Under the pieces are notes generated by a model, which worked only from the letters and a program-made list of their open reading frames with translations, was not told the origin of the DNA and ran no database searches. DNA of 43,772 nt from positions 1 through 43,772 of the forward strand of contig PDHQ01000285.1 in the NCBI GenBank assembly GCA_003339415.1, given 5' to 3'. Below are positions 27,790 through 39,432 of the stretch, piece by piece. Numbering within the stretch: the first letter of the stretch is position 1; every line of letters begins with the position of its first letter. The DNA is from Ophiocordyceps camponoti-saundersi (nom. inval.). Lineage: Eukaryota; Ascomycota; Sordariomycetes; Hypocreales; Ophiocordycipitaceae. The position numbers and the translations under genes were made by a program.

Positions 27790-28030
27790 CCTCTCGTCCC
27801 TGTTCTAGGTAGGTACTTCGTCGCCACCTGCTACGGCTAGATAGGTACCTACATCACTTCCTACCGATTAGGGGTGCGCAGGTAGGTAGCCTTACCCAAG
27901 TAAATACCTACTACCCGCATACTAGGTATCTACCTACCTAGGTAGGTACATACCTGGTAGGTAGTAGGGAGCTGATATAATGTAGTCTTGTACCTACCTC
28001 GTGCGCCGCTACTCGCTAGGTACCTCTTTA
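27790..28030. repeat. Cluster of TAGGTA/TACCTA motifs upstream of H2B
   Basis: Within 240 bases the motif TAGGTA or its complement TACCTA occurs well over ten times, often as TAGGTAGGTA or its complement. One case is an 18-base perfect palindrome, TACCTACCTAGGTAGGTA (27931-27948). Base composition is normal and CA/TG are present. Such TAGGTACC-type clusters occur in non-coding DNA of many filamentous ascomycetes. Here it sits 320-560 bases upstream of the H2B start codon. Cruciform formation or protein binding is possible but not shown. Confidence 0.75.
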
Positions 28031-28126
28031 CTTCCGCAATTCGCAGGAGAGAAAGCCGTAGCTTTGAAGTAACTATCTACCTCCTCTAATCGCCAAGCAA
28101 TCTGTCGAAAACCGGTTGTACGCACG

Positions 28127-28131
28127 CCAAT
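28127..28131 (+). promoter_or_regulatory. CCAAT box upstream of H2B
   Basis: CCAAT lies 224 bases upstream of the H2B start codon, in the normal-composition promoter. Fungal histone and other genes often use the HAP/CBC CCAAT-binding complex. Occupancy here is inferred only. Confidence 0.45.
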
Positions 28132-28354
28132 CAGTAACGTAACTCCGTGGTGACGCGAGTAGCTACAAAAACCCAAACCACCCGCCCAAGTTTTCGTGGT
28201 TTCTTCCTTTCGCCATTTATCTCTCAACAGGACAGTGCCGCACGATTTTACAGCCCGATCACAGCCAACTCGCTCTTATTACCTGTCACCGCAATTTCCA
28301 GTTATTTCTCGCCCCTTCTCAACTCCAGCTCTCTACCGGGCTCTAGACTGCAAA

Positions 28355-28900
<546 letters not shown>

Positions 28901-29151
28901 AGTTACAGGTCAGCTTTAGTCTTTGAAGTTCATTACCTGCGCGACATATTGCGTCGCCTCATTTTGATGCTCCATGTACTTCGGGGGTATTTCACGCGTC
29001 ACGGGTTTTTTTTTTGCCGGCTCAATAGGGGTGCAGTGTTCACTGGGTTAACGGGTCACGCGACTGTACAATAGTTCTCGAGACAGTTGTCTTGATATCA
29101 TCAAACAAGGGTAATAAATACTCCTTGACAATCTCCTTGATTACCCTCTAT
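28901..29151. other. Intergenic region between convergent H2B and SQS1-like genes
   Basis: These 251 bases of normal composition contain the 3' ends of both genes. A T9 run lies at 29008-29016. No further gene is seen. Histone 3' ends in fungi are polyadenylated, and no stem-loop of the animal type is evident. Confidence 0.5.
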
Positions 29152-30981
29152 TTATGTGAGACCACATCTACTACGTCTCACTGCATGCGTTAGAGGCAGA
29201 AGTATTCCTTTTTGTGTGGCACCCAAAGGAGTCCCGCTGCTCCAACCCATTTTCTCCAACATGATTCTGCCGCGGTTCCCCACACCCAAAACAGGCGCTC
29301 TCGCTCCCACGATTTCCCCATCTTGGTAAGATGCCGCTGCATCCATTCGTGTGTCTGTGTTTTGGTATATCGCGCGCGCCGTTGCACATGAGGGGTGCCG
29401 TAAGTCCATGCGAGCCACCGCCTGATTGAATTTGTATCCCACGTAGTTTGCTGTCTTGAGTGTTCGAACTAGTGTCGGGCGACGCTGTTCAGCCTTCCCC
29501 ACTGATTTGGACTTGACGTTAAATTTGTTGGCTAATTCATGGACAATCTTTCTTGCTCTGCGATTCATAGGCGGAAACAAGATGCTATAGCGACGTCAGG
29601 AACGAGTGATGATAGACGGTTTAGATAGGTGGTTTCCTATGAACCATTCCCGCTAAGCGCATGACTGACTCACGTTTCTTGTGTACCCTGCAGAAAGGTT
29701 CCTATCTCTTGCGTTATTTCGAGAATGCTGATGCCGCTCGGGTACTTCATCCTAAGGTCGTTTGGTTTTGGTTTTATACCTAGCAATCCAACACGCCGAC
29801 GCTCTTCGCGTTGCATCTTTCGCTGCCTTTTCTTTGTACGGTTGCTCTCGAATGAATTCCATATCTGCTCCTGAAGATCAGACGATGCTCTGTCCTGTGG
29901 AGATGATATTTCCAGAGCATTGCGATGATTCTGAAAAGGCCTTTGTGCTCTCTTGGACGATTCATCGTCGTTGATAATTTGCTCTGCGCTTTGGGGCGTC
30001 GAGGGACATCTCCTTTCGGTTCGACCTCCTTCGTCGTTGCCAAAAGATAGCATAGCCACTTGTCTGGGTGATAAGCCAGACTCATCCCCATGCGACGTAT
30101 GTGAAATGATGGATGTAGGCGTTGGCCTTTCTGCAATGTGCAGCGCTTCATAATTGTCGCACATGTTAGCTATATAGTCGTTCAGTAACGAATCTTCACT
30201 CTTGCGCGTCCCTCTACGACGTCGCTTAGGAGGATTGCCACCCGGCCGGGAATAGGTAGTAGGTCTAGTGAGCTGAACTTCGTGAACACCCGGAGATGTC
30301 GACCCCTTCACTGACGCTTGTGCTACTGGGCATGGTCGACTTGGTTGAGGCTTCGTTACATCATGGCGGGTATGTTCCACTTTCCTATTGCGGCCGCGAA
30401 ACAGTATGATCTCGTCGACAGAACTCGCCCCAATTGATGAGTTACGCCGAGAAACTCTCTTTTCATGGCACTTTCCCTCATCCCGTACTGTCTTGATAGT
30501 GCCAGAAAGCCTCGTCATATCAGGGAGCAGTGACGCTGGATTTTCTGTCTGCAACGAGTGTTGATCTTGAGCCGCATTTGAGTAAACCACGCTGAATAGC
30601 GAAACACCGCTCGATTCTTCTACACTGGCAATATAACTCCTGACACTGACTGTATGCGTTTCAGCCAGCACTTCGCCAGTGTCATCTTGGACAAATGAGG
30701 TCGAGGTCAAGATGCGTGGTGATTGATTGACATGAAACACGTCTGTCGAGCCGCTGCCTGGACAGAACAGAACCGGTTTCTTACGGAGATGTGAGTCCCT
30801 GGACCAGACACCGTGATCCTGCTGGGATGTTTGAGCAGCCTCTTGTCTTAAAGTGAGGTTACCTAAGCCTCTGCCATCAGCAAGCCGTCGAAATAAATAT
30901 TTGTTCAACACTGCGATTCTTACCAGCAGTGGCAGGTTTAGACCACCCATCATCGTGGCAGATGTGTGAACCAAGATCCAT
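29152..30981 (-). CDS. SQS1: SQS1/PFA1-like R3H and G-patch protein
   Basis: The yeast relative Sqs1/Pfa1 activates the DEAH helicase Prp43 in ribosome biogenesis and splicing. Proposed exons on the minus strand: 30924-30981, 29674-30862 and 29152-29584. They give 559 residues with introns of 61 and 89 bases (donors GTAAGA and GTGAGT). Visible parts: an N-terminal Sqs1 motif (about 22-52, with LTLRQEAAQTSQ, DHG.W and LRKKPVLF); a long low-complexity middle; a basic stretch KKRQRKMQREERRR before DLRMKYPSGISILEI (about 375-410); an R3H domain (about 423-458, with RKIVH); and a G-patch (about 518-557, GNRGRIMLEKMGWSSGTPLG). The second intron is well supported because it joins the usual TQE..-PPMNRRARKIVH block. 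The first exon is uncertain: it is the only phase-compatible choice I found, starting at ATG 30981, but it shows no recognisable conserved sequence. The protein is shorter than many homologues, which often reach about 700 residues. Confidence 0.85.
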
Positions 30982-31208
30982 GCCCAAGACGAGTGTTGCG
31001 AGGACTTGCTGGACCGATTTTTCACCAAAAACGCGGTCAAATGCTATAGACGTGCATTAGATAAGTGTGAGGTATAGGAAAAAAGGGTGACCCAACCTCG
31101 TGTGCCCACGCGCGCGCAGGACCATACACTGCTCACCCTGAAAGATTGTCCCTATCTTATAGGGTAGGCTATACTATAGATAACCCCACGGCGGTACGTA
31201 CTGCCTCC

Positions 31209-31214
31209 CACGTG
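31209..31214. promoter_or_regulatory. CACGTG E-box upstream of the SQS1-like gene
   Basis: A palindromic CACGTG lies about 230 bases upstream of the proposed start, at the right edge of the normal-composition island. It could bind a bHLH factor. A 6-bp CCCTAT/ATAGGG hairpin lies at 31150-31164. Both are short enough to occur by chance. Confidence 0.3.
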
Positions 31215-31249
31215 ATTCCGAAATTAGGAAGGTACACTTAAAATACAGT

Positions 31250-33467
31250 CCTTAAAGATAATAGTTATTAGTTTATTATAAGCTTTATATATATATATTA
31301 AATTATACTAATAACTTTATAAAGGTATCTAAGTATATATTATTTAATAAAAAGTATTAAAGTCTTATTATTAAGGTCTAGCCTTTATATTATATTTAGG
31401 TTATTAACCTAAATATTAGACTTACAGATTAGCCTCGCGATTAAATAATAAAGCTGCCGTTATCTAGCCTAGAGGCTTATAGCGGAAAGATTAAATAAAA
31501 CGGAACGGGAAGAACTATTAAATAAGGAGGTAAATAAGCTCGGAAAGAAAGAGCGATATATATAGCTATTTAGCACGCTAAAATATAGCTTCCTTAGAAG
31601 CTTATTATATATAATTATTATTATATATAGCTTAGTAAATAAATATCTTTTTAACTAATCTTTTAATAAAATTATATATCTTTTTCTTATAAACTTTTAC
31701 TTTTATTTTTAATATTAATAAATTAATTAAATTAATTAGATTAGATTAAATTAAAATAGCTAACTTATAAGATTAGGTAAAAAAGCTTTAATAATCCTAA
31801 GCTAGCTTTAGCGGATATTAATAACTTTTATAGCGAAAGCTATAAGTTTAGTTATTAAAATAATAAATATAAGTAATATAATATATAATAAAAGATAAAA
31901 AGGAATATTATTAATAAATATTAAAGTATATAAAATAATATTTTAAAAAATAAGCTAATATTTTTCTTATAAGTAAGGAAGTAGAGTAAAAGGCTATATT
32001 ATAAAAAGCGTAATTTACTATTTAGTAATAAGCTATAGCTTTCCTTATAACGAAAAAAGTAAAATATACTTAGAAATTTATAGCTATATATACGGACGCT
32101 TTTAAGAAAATATTATAAATAGACTTTATTAAACTAACTTTTACTAAAGCTATACTTAACTAAGCTTAAATTAACGTAGCCTTCGTAAAGTAAAAAAAAC
32201 CTTAGCTTAAGTAAGATAAATTATTAAGTTTTTTTTACTTTTTTATAAGTTAGCTAATTTACTAATATAATATTAATAAGCTTTAAGGTAAAGCTAGAAA
32301 TATAAATTATATTTAAGTATAAATCTTAAACTATTTTCCTAAAAAAAAAATATAGAAAATATTAGCTTTTTAGTAATTTAATAGCTTTAGTAGAAAGAGG
32401 CACTTAAAGGACTTTTTTAACTATTTTTTATTAAACTTTTAATAATATTTAAGAATAAAAGAGGGCTTTAAATAAGCTCCGGACCTTAGTTTACTATTAT
32501 AAATAGATATTTAGTAACTTTATTCTTAAATTTAAAAAAATCTTAGTAATTATAGCTAGATTTATAAGTTAAGATAATTTCGTAAAATTACCTTAGCTAT
32601 ATAAGGCCTTTTCCCTAATATTTTAAAAGTTTTTAATTATAATTAATATACCTTATAAATATTCCCTATTTATTAATTATTTATAAGGCTTTATATAGTT
32701 TTTTAAATAAACCTTACGCTTTCTTAAGGTAGCTAAGAAATACTAACCTAATTTTAATAAATATATAAAAAGCGCTAAGGGCGTTCCTATAAACTTAAGT
32801 ATAGGAAAAAATATAAATAAGGATATTACGATAAATATAATAAAAGATAAGAAGAAAAAGAAGCTAAAAAGAAAAAATAGCGGTTATAATAAAACTCCCG
32901 CTTAGATATTATAAAATATCTCCTAAGCTAAGTAAGTAGAAAAATTAATATTAGAATAATATAAAATATTAAGCCTTTATATTAAATATAATATAAATAT
33001 ATACCTTATATATAATTATAATTTTTAACTTTTATAAAAGCTAAGGTAGAAAGTTTTAGGAGAAACTTATATTAACTATATAAAAATCTTTTCCTAAGTT
33101 AAGGAATATAACTTTAATAATAACTAGGGAAAAGAATAGCTTTAGGATATCGTGGCGTTTTAGAGGATAAGGTAATATAGATAGAGGAAAAAAAAATTTT
33201 TATTTTAAACTATAAGCTTTATTTATTAAAATTCTTATAATTTTAAATAATTTAAAACTTATAAATATATTAGTTAATAAAAACTATAAGAGTTATTTTA
33301 TAATATATTTATAGTTAATATAAAACTTATAAATATTAACGGAAAGAATCCTAGCTTAATAAGTAAAAAAAGTAATAATAACTTAATAAGTAAACTAAAA
33401 GTATTAAATATCGCTTAGCTCTCGCTTAAGGTAAATAGCTTTAATTAATTAATTATAATATATATAA
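31250..33467 (+). mobile_element. Element VI, 5' part: degenerate Ty3/Gypsy retrotransposon
   Basis: RIP-mutated DNA starts abruptly about 270 bases upstream of the SQS1-like start codon. I take it as the gag and protease side of element VI, because reverse transcriptase of the same strand begins soon after the far side of element IV (from about 39.8 kb). Gypsy protease usually lies just before reverse transcriptase, so element IV sits in or near that junction. No 5' LTR matching the sequence after 43226 is visible, so the left end is approximate and may belong to something else. A few less-mutated bases remain near 31430-31470. Confidence 0.6.
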
Positions 33468-33804
33468 TATTATAGCCGTAAAATACGTTAACTAAATAAT
33501 AATATTAGCACTATAAATAAAGATTCTAAGCTAAGGAGAAGGGAAAGAAAAGAGGAAAACTCCTATAAGCGAAATCCTAGTAAAGTATATAAAGGCACGT
33601 ATTAGTAAAGATAGGAGAGGGTAAGGGGAAATCCTAGTAGGAAATCCTAGTAAAAAGTTAACTTTATTTCCGGGTAATTTCTTACTAAGGTTTTCCTAGA
33701 AATTTTATAATAAGGTTTCTAAGGTTACGTAATTATAATTAGAAATCCTTAGAAATTACTATAAAATATCTAAAGGAAATCTTTATAATTACTAGCGCGT
33801 AATA
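33468..33804 (-). repeat. 3' LTR of element IV (337 bp)
   Basis: Inverted relative to the LTRs of I and II. It begins (plus strand) TATTATAGCCGTA and ends TAGCGCGTAATA. It has the same length as its partner at 39096-39432. Confidence 0.92.
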
Positions 33805-36800
33805 TTACCCCTTAATAAAAATTTTAATATACTTATTAAGATTAGTAATAGCGATTATATAGCTAAGTACTTAGGGAAATAGCTATATTATCTTAGTTAT
33901 TATTTTAATATTTATAATTTATAATAGTAGCTTTAACTTAATATTAAAGATTAATAAGCGGATTAGTAATATTTAGGAAACGGTTATAAAATTCCTTAAG
34001 GGCTATAAGCGTATAACGGAAATTCTTAGCTAAGTATTATATCTTATTTAAATCGTAATTATATTAGCAGACTTAATATTCTAGCTAATAATACTATCTA
34101 ATAACTTAAAATTAAAAGATTTACTTAACTTCTTATTTTAGTATATTATTAATATTTTCCGGCTTAGCGGGAGATATCTCCTACCTTAATAGTAAATTTA
34201 TAGCGGCTTTCCGAAAATAGTTAGTATAAAATAAGTTTATTATCTAATAGCTATCTAGTAAGTTAAAAATATAGCTATAGCCTTATTCCTTAATAACTAT
34301 AAAAAGTCCTAATTATTATATATCTAAGTATATTATAAGTATAGTCGTAAAAAAGCCCTTATAGCTAAGGAATACCTTATCGCTAATTATAAAATCTATT
34401 AAGCGATATTTTCTATTTACTTACGTTTCCTATTTATAGTAAGCTTTCTCGGCCGCGGCTTAAGCTTATTATTATATTTCTTACGCGCGGGTAACGAGTT
34501 TATAAGCTATAATAATTAAGCTTAAGGTAATTAAGGGATCCGGGGGACTAGCTACTAAGAGGGGGTTCCGTATATCTTTACTAAGGGCGATTATAAGCGG
34601 TATTATACTAATCGAAGCGTGCTATAAGGAGTTATACGCGAAGTTTAGCGTAAGAAAGAAAGTATTTTAATTATCTTAATATTTATTTATATAGAATTAT
34701 AGCTTTTAGTTTAAGTATTAGTTAGTTACTTTTACGCTTCCTTATATTTATAGGTATAAGGTATTATTATAGTAATATTTAATATTAGTTAACTAATTAA
34801 TTTTACTAAGAAATTTTAAGATAAATAAGCTAGTATTATTAGTAATTTATATATCTAGTATACCGAAAAGATAATAAAGGTATTAGAAATAGCGTTTAGC
34901 GAGTATTTTTATTATATTAGTTTTTTTACTTAGTAATATAGCGATAATCTAGCTTAGTTTATAAATAAAAATTTAAATATAATTATATTTAAAATAGTTT
35001 TTTAGTATAGCTTTTTTATTATAAGCTATATACTCCTATATAGAAATTAGAATAAGTAAAAAGTATAGTAAGCTTAAGGTCTTATCCCGTAGGGTCTTAT
35101 TCCTCTAATATTTATAATAATTATAGATATATTAATAAATATCTTACTTTATTCTAAGCTAATAGTAATCTTACTAAAATATTTAAGTAATCTTATTTTA
35201 GCTATTATAAGCGAAAATAGCTAGCTTATATATATTCTAAATTAAAGTAATATAAAGGAAAAGCTTTTTCTAACTATCCTATTTAGGAATAACTAAGAGG
35301 TTACCGTAAAATCTAAGATCTTAGCTTATATTCTCTTTTTAGATTAATTATACTAACTCCGCTCCTAATAAGGTAAAGTTTTCTCTAAGGCGGATTAAGG
35401 TAATTATAAAAGTTAAGGTCGGGATTTCGAATCTAAGGCTTTCTAGAAAAATTATTATAAGTATCTTTTCCTCTTTCTTATAAGCTTTTATAATTAGAAG
35501 CTTAGCTATTTTATACGAAAAGGTATTAGTAGCTATATTTAATTAGCTAAGTTAATATAAAAAACGGATATTAAATTAAGTTAGAAAATTAGATTATTAA
35601 ACTTAGTAAATAGAAAATAGTCTTTTTATTATAAAATAAATTAAAGCCTTATAATTTATAATTATATTAAACTTCTAATTAAGTAATTTTAGGTAAAAAT
35701 ACTTAAAGCTTTATATAATAGCGAGAAATTCGCGGTCTTAAATTAAGTATATATATTTAGCTAAGTTTATTATTTTTAAGAAAAAGCTTATTAGCTTTTA
35801 CGCTTAGTTATCTTACTATTATTAAAATATACTAGCGGTAATATTTTAAAAGGCGTTAGTCTTAAGCTAGGTTAGGAGTTTAAGATAAAAGAAAGTAAAT
35901 ACCGGGGCTTATATAGCTAGTTTTTTTATCTTATTAAAAGCCTCCTTTTATTCTAATTTAAGCTCGAAAATAATATCTTTCTTTAGGAGATAGTTAAGGG
36001 GTTTTATAATAATATTAATATAGTAATAGAAGATTTAAATAAAATTATATAATTTTACGAATAAATAAATAATTTTATAATTTTAGAGATTTTCGAATTT
36101 CTAATTTTAAATTACTTATATTTTATAAGGGTTTATACTTATTTTTTAGCTTATATATAATATTATACTAAGGTAATTAATTTTAATAATATTAAACCTT
36201 AATTTCCGGATATCCCCTTATAAGTTCGCTTAATATAAGCGCTAGATTATTTCTTAGTATTTTTTTTAATATTCCTCTTTTTCGCTATTCGAGTAAATTA
36301 ATATATTATTAGCGTATATATTCGCGTAGCGGTTAAGGAGATCGTAAAGTTAAGCGTTAATAAAATTTTAGAACTATATAAATTTTATTTTAAAGTTAAA
36401 TAGAAAAATAAGCTAATAAAATATATTAAATTTTATACGGAAAGCTATAAGGTACTTAAAATTAGGGTTAAGATAGAGATAGTAAAATACTTAAATAATA
36501 TCGATTTTCGAGAACTATTTTGCCTCCTAGTAGCTAAATATAATATTTTTTAGGAAAAAAGCGGGTAAGATCTAACTTTTTAAGTAATTATTTATCTATT
36601 AGTAATTAATATAGAAATATCGGGCTATTAAATATAGCTTTAGGGCGAAGAGAATAAAGGTAGCGTAAGGGCTAATATCTAATTTAATAAAACTAACCTT
36701 AAGTAAATAGTTAATAGTTTCCTTTTCTAAAAATAAATATTTTACTAATATCTTATAAAAAAGGGGTTTTATTAGGTTTAGGGGCTTTTTAAATTTTAAG

Positions 36801-39095
36801 GTTATATTATAGCTAAGCTAAGGATAAGCTAAAATATAAGCTTCCTTTTTACTAAAAAATCTTTTAAAATACGTAAAAGCTAAAAGAATTATATTATATA
36901 TATAAGTAATATATTTAAATTTTTTACCTTAAGGGAATAGGATTTCCTATCTTATATATATATAGCTAGCTAAGCTTAGCTTTATAATTATAATTAAGTT
37001 ATTATTATCGTTTTCTAATTTTATAAATATTTAAGGTATTAATAAGGTTATTTTTTCTTATTACGTATAATAAAAGTTTTATTAAACTTAGTAAATAAGT
37101 TACTTTTTTAAAATATCTTTATTAATATTATTAGTATCTTAGTTATCTTTAATTAAGGTTTAAGCTAGCTTTTTTTCCTTTATAAGCTATACGAAGTCTT
37201 TTTTCCTTTATAAGCGTTAAAAGATCCGATATTTACGCTTATCTTAACGGAGAAAGCGGTTCTAGCGCTTAGTATCTGCTTAAATAGCTAAGTTTAGATT
37301 TCTATTAAAAAAAAGCTTCTTAGGTAATAGGATTAAGGGCGAGTATTTAGCAAGGGCGGGTAAATTATTTAGCTAAACTAGTTTCTAAGCCGTATAGTTA
37401 AGTAATAACTTTTTCTCCGCTATTTAAAATAAGCTAATAAAAAAATCTTAAGTATAATTAGTTACTTAGTAAATTTCCTACGGAAAATACTATTTATTAA
37501 TTACTAAGGTAATAATTAGGTATTTATAAATTAAGCTAGCTTAATAGCTTTAGAAATTAATAAGGGGGATAAAATAGATAAAGATAAGCTTAGCGCTTAA
37601 GCGCTTTATTACTTATTTTGCGAAATAATAACTAATTAGGAAATAGGTATTTACTTTAATATTATATAAGGTAAAGGTATAAAAAGCTATATTATTAATT
37701 TAAACTTAACTATTAATAATAAATAACTTTCTTACTTTTTATTTTACGCGCGATATTTTTAAGATTATTAAGAAGCTTTATAATAATCTTATTTTTTTCT
37801 TAAATTAGAGTTATCTAATTAAATAAAGTTAGGTAAAAGCGTTTAAACTTTATAAACTCTCCCTATTTTTTATCGGTTAGGGTAATCCTTAGCTATATAG
37901 CCTTTCTTTTTATAAATAAAATAGATATTATTTTCCTAATAAATTTTCTTCTCGCTTTTACTAAGGGCCTAGCTTTTTTAGTAAAAAGTTATAATCGTAA
38001 TTATAATCTTCTTTTATTTTTCTAAGGTAACCCTCTTACTTACTTAGCTTTTATAGGAAAACTCCTAGTAAGTTAACTCTTTTTTTTAGTAGAATATAGT
38101 ATTTTTTACGTACTTATAAAATTCCTTATATATTATATATAAATTTTTAGCTTTTATAAAAAAGCTTAGGTTAAGATTAGCGGGTAAATAATCTTAAAGC
38201 GTATATTTAATTTAAGCTAAGGGAACTTAGGTCTTAGCTATAAGGTAATCGAATTTCGTAAAAAACTCCTAAATTTCCTATTTACTTATTAATAAGAAGT
38301 TTAGTTTACGAAGTTAGTTTATAGCTTTAATAAATTCGTTAGGATTTTCGTAAGTAAATTTTAAATATTAAACTATTTTAGCTAATTTAAAAAAAAGGCG
38401 TTTTTTTAAATTATATTAAGTTTCTAAAAATTTATAAGCTTTCCCTTTTAATACGTAAAATAATATACTTATCTAGTCCTATTTATTTTAAAAAATTATT
38501 TTATTAAATTTTATCTTATCTTTTAGGTTTATAAAAAAGGTATTAAAATTCTCCTTTTTATCTAAAAACTTACTTACCTCCTTATAGCGAATTTTTATAA
38601 AATTAGAATAGGAGGGGTTTAGCTATCTTACTAAGGTTATTAGCGTAAAAATATCCTAAGTAGCCTTTCTAATTAAGATAAATATTTTTTTATTTATATT
38701 AAATATAGTTAATATTTCTTAATAAGTCTTTTCCGCGTTTAGGTTTTAGTTTTTTTAAATTAACTAATTTTAAAATTTTATAATTTATATTTATAATTAT
38801 ACTATCTCCGTACGCTATTTTTATAATATAATTATATTAGTAATATTTTAGGAAAAGATAGCTATTATTATAATTTAATTTTTACTAATATCTTATTTTA
38901 TTATAAAATTAAATATCTCTAAGGTAAGTCTCCTTAATTACTTAAAAATCTAATTAAGGGCTTCGGATATATATCTCGAAATTAGTTATAATTTAAGTTT
39001 TAGTTATATATAAGTTTTTTTCTATTTTATACGGGGATATAAAAATAAGGTACGGGTTTCTTAATCGCTTACTAGTAAATTTAAGCTTAAAATAA

Positions 39096-39432
39096 TATTA
39101 CGGCTATAAAATACGTTAACTAAATAATAATATTAGCATTATAAATAAAAATTCTAAGCTAAGGAGAAGGGAAAAAAAAGAGGAAAACTCTTATAGGCGA
39201 AATCTTAGTAAAGTATATAAAGGTATATATTAGTAAAAATAGGAGAGGGTAAGGGGAAATCTTAGTAGGAAATCTTAGTAAAAGGTTAACTTTATTTCCG
39301 GGTAATTTCCTACTAAGGTTTTCTTAGGGATTTTATAATAAGGTTTTTAAGGTTATATAATTATAGTCGGAAATCTTTAGAAATTACCGTAAAATATCTA
39401 AAGGAAATCCTTATAGTTACTAGCGCGTAATA
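39096..39432 (-). repeat. 5' LTR of element IV (337 bp)
   Basis: Partner of 33468-33804 with the same length; the visible differences are transitions. The first bases of the element on the minus strand are TATTACGCGCTAG. Followed on the plus strand by TATAA. Confidence 0.92.

Larger units (their letters stand above)
33468..39432 (-). mobile_element. Element IV: complete minus-strand copy of the element I/II Gypsy family
   Basis: Reverse-oriented LTRs of exactly 337 bases each (33468-33804 and 39096-39432) and a TATAA duplication on both sides (33463-33467 and 39433-39437) define a 5965-base insertion. Reading the minus strand gives the same order as element II: LTR, gag-like region, reverse transcriptase with YxDD changed to Tyr-Ala-Asn-Asn (36305-36316), RNase H connection, integrase, C-terminal tail. 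A purine tract (GGGGTAA on the minus strand) adjoins the 3' LTR at 33804. It lacks the 42-base LTR duplication of element II and so represents a separate subline. All frames are full of stops. Confidence 0.93.

Noticed and set aside
28009..28227. Minus-strand open frame upstream of H2B
   Set aside because: It lies in the H2B promoter and leader, with no recognisable domain or splice partner.
28196..28354. N-terminal extension of H2B in the same open frame
   Set aside because: The extension is in the 5' leader; histone H2B starts MPPKA at 28355 in this fungal group.
29762..30153. Several open frames on both strands within the SQS1-like gene
   Set aside because: Overlapping shadows of exon 2; none shows a domain.
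31150..31164. CCCTAT/ATAGGG hairpin as a terminator
   Set aside because: A 6-bp stem is too short, and it lies upstream of a eukaryotic gene, where such terminators do not apply.
31371..31410. 5' LTR start of element VI (TATTAAGGTCTAGCC)
   Set aside because: Only the first bases resemble the probable 3' LTR start at 43226; similarity does not continue.
31430..31470. A tRNA-like patch of less-mutated sequence
   Set aside because: No cloverleaf with conserved A and B boxes could be drawn.
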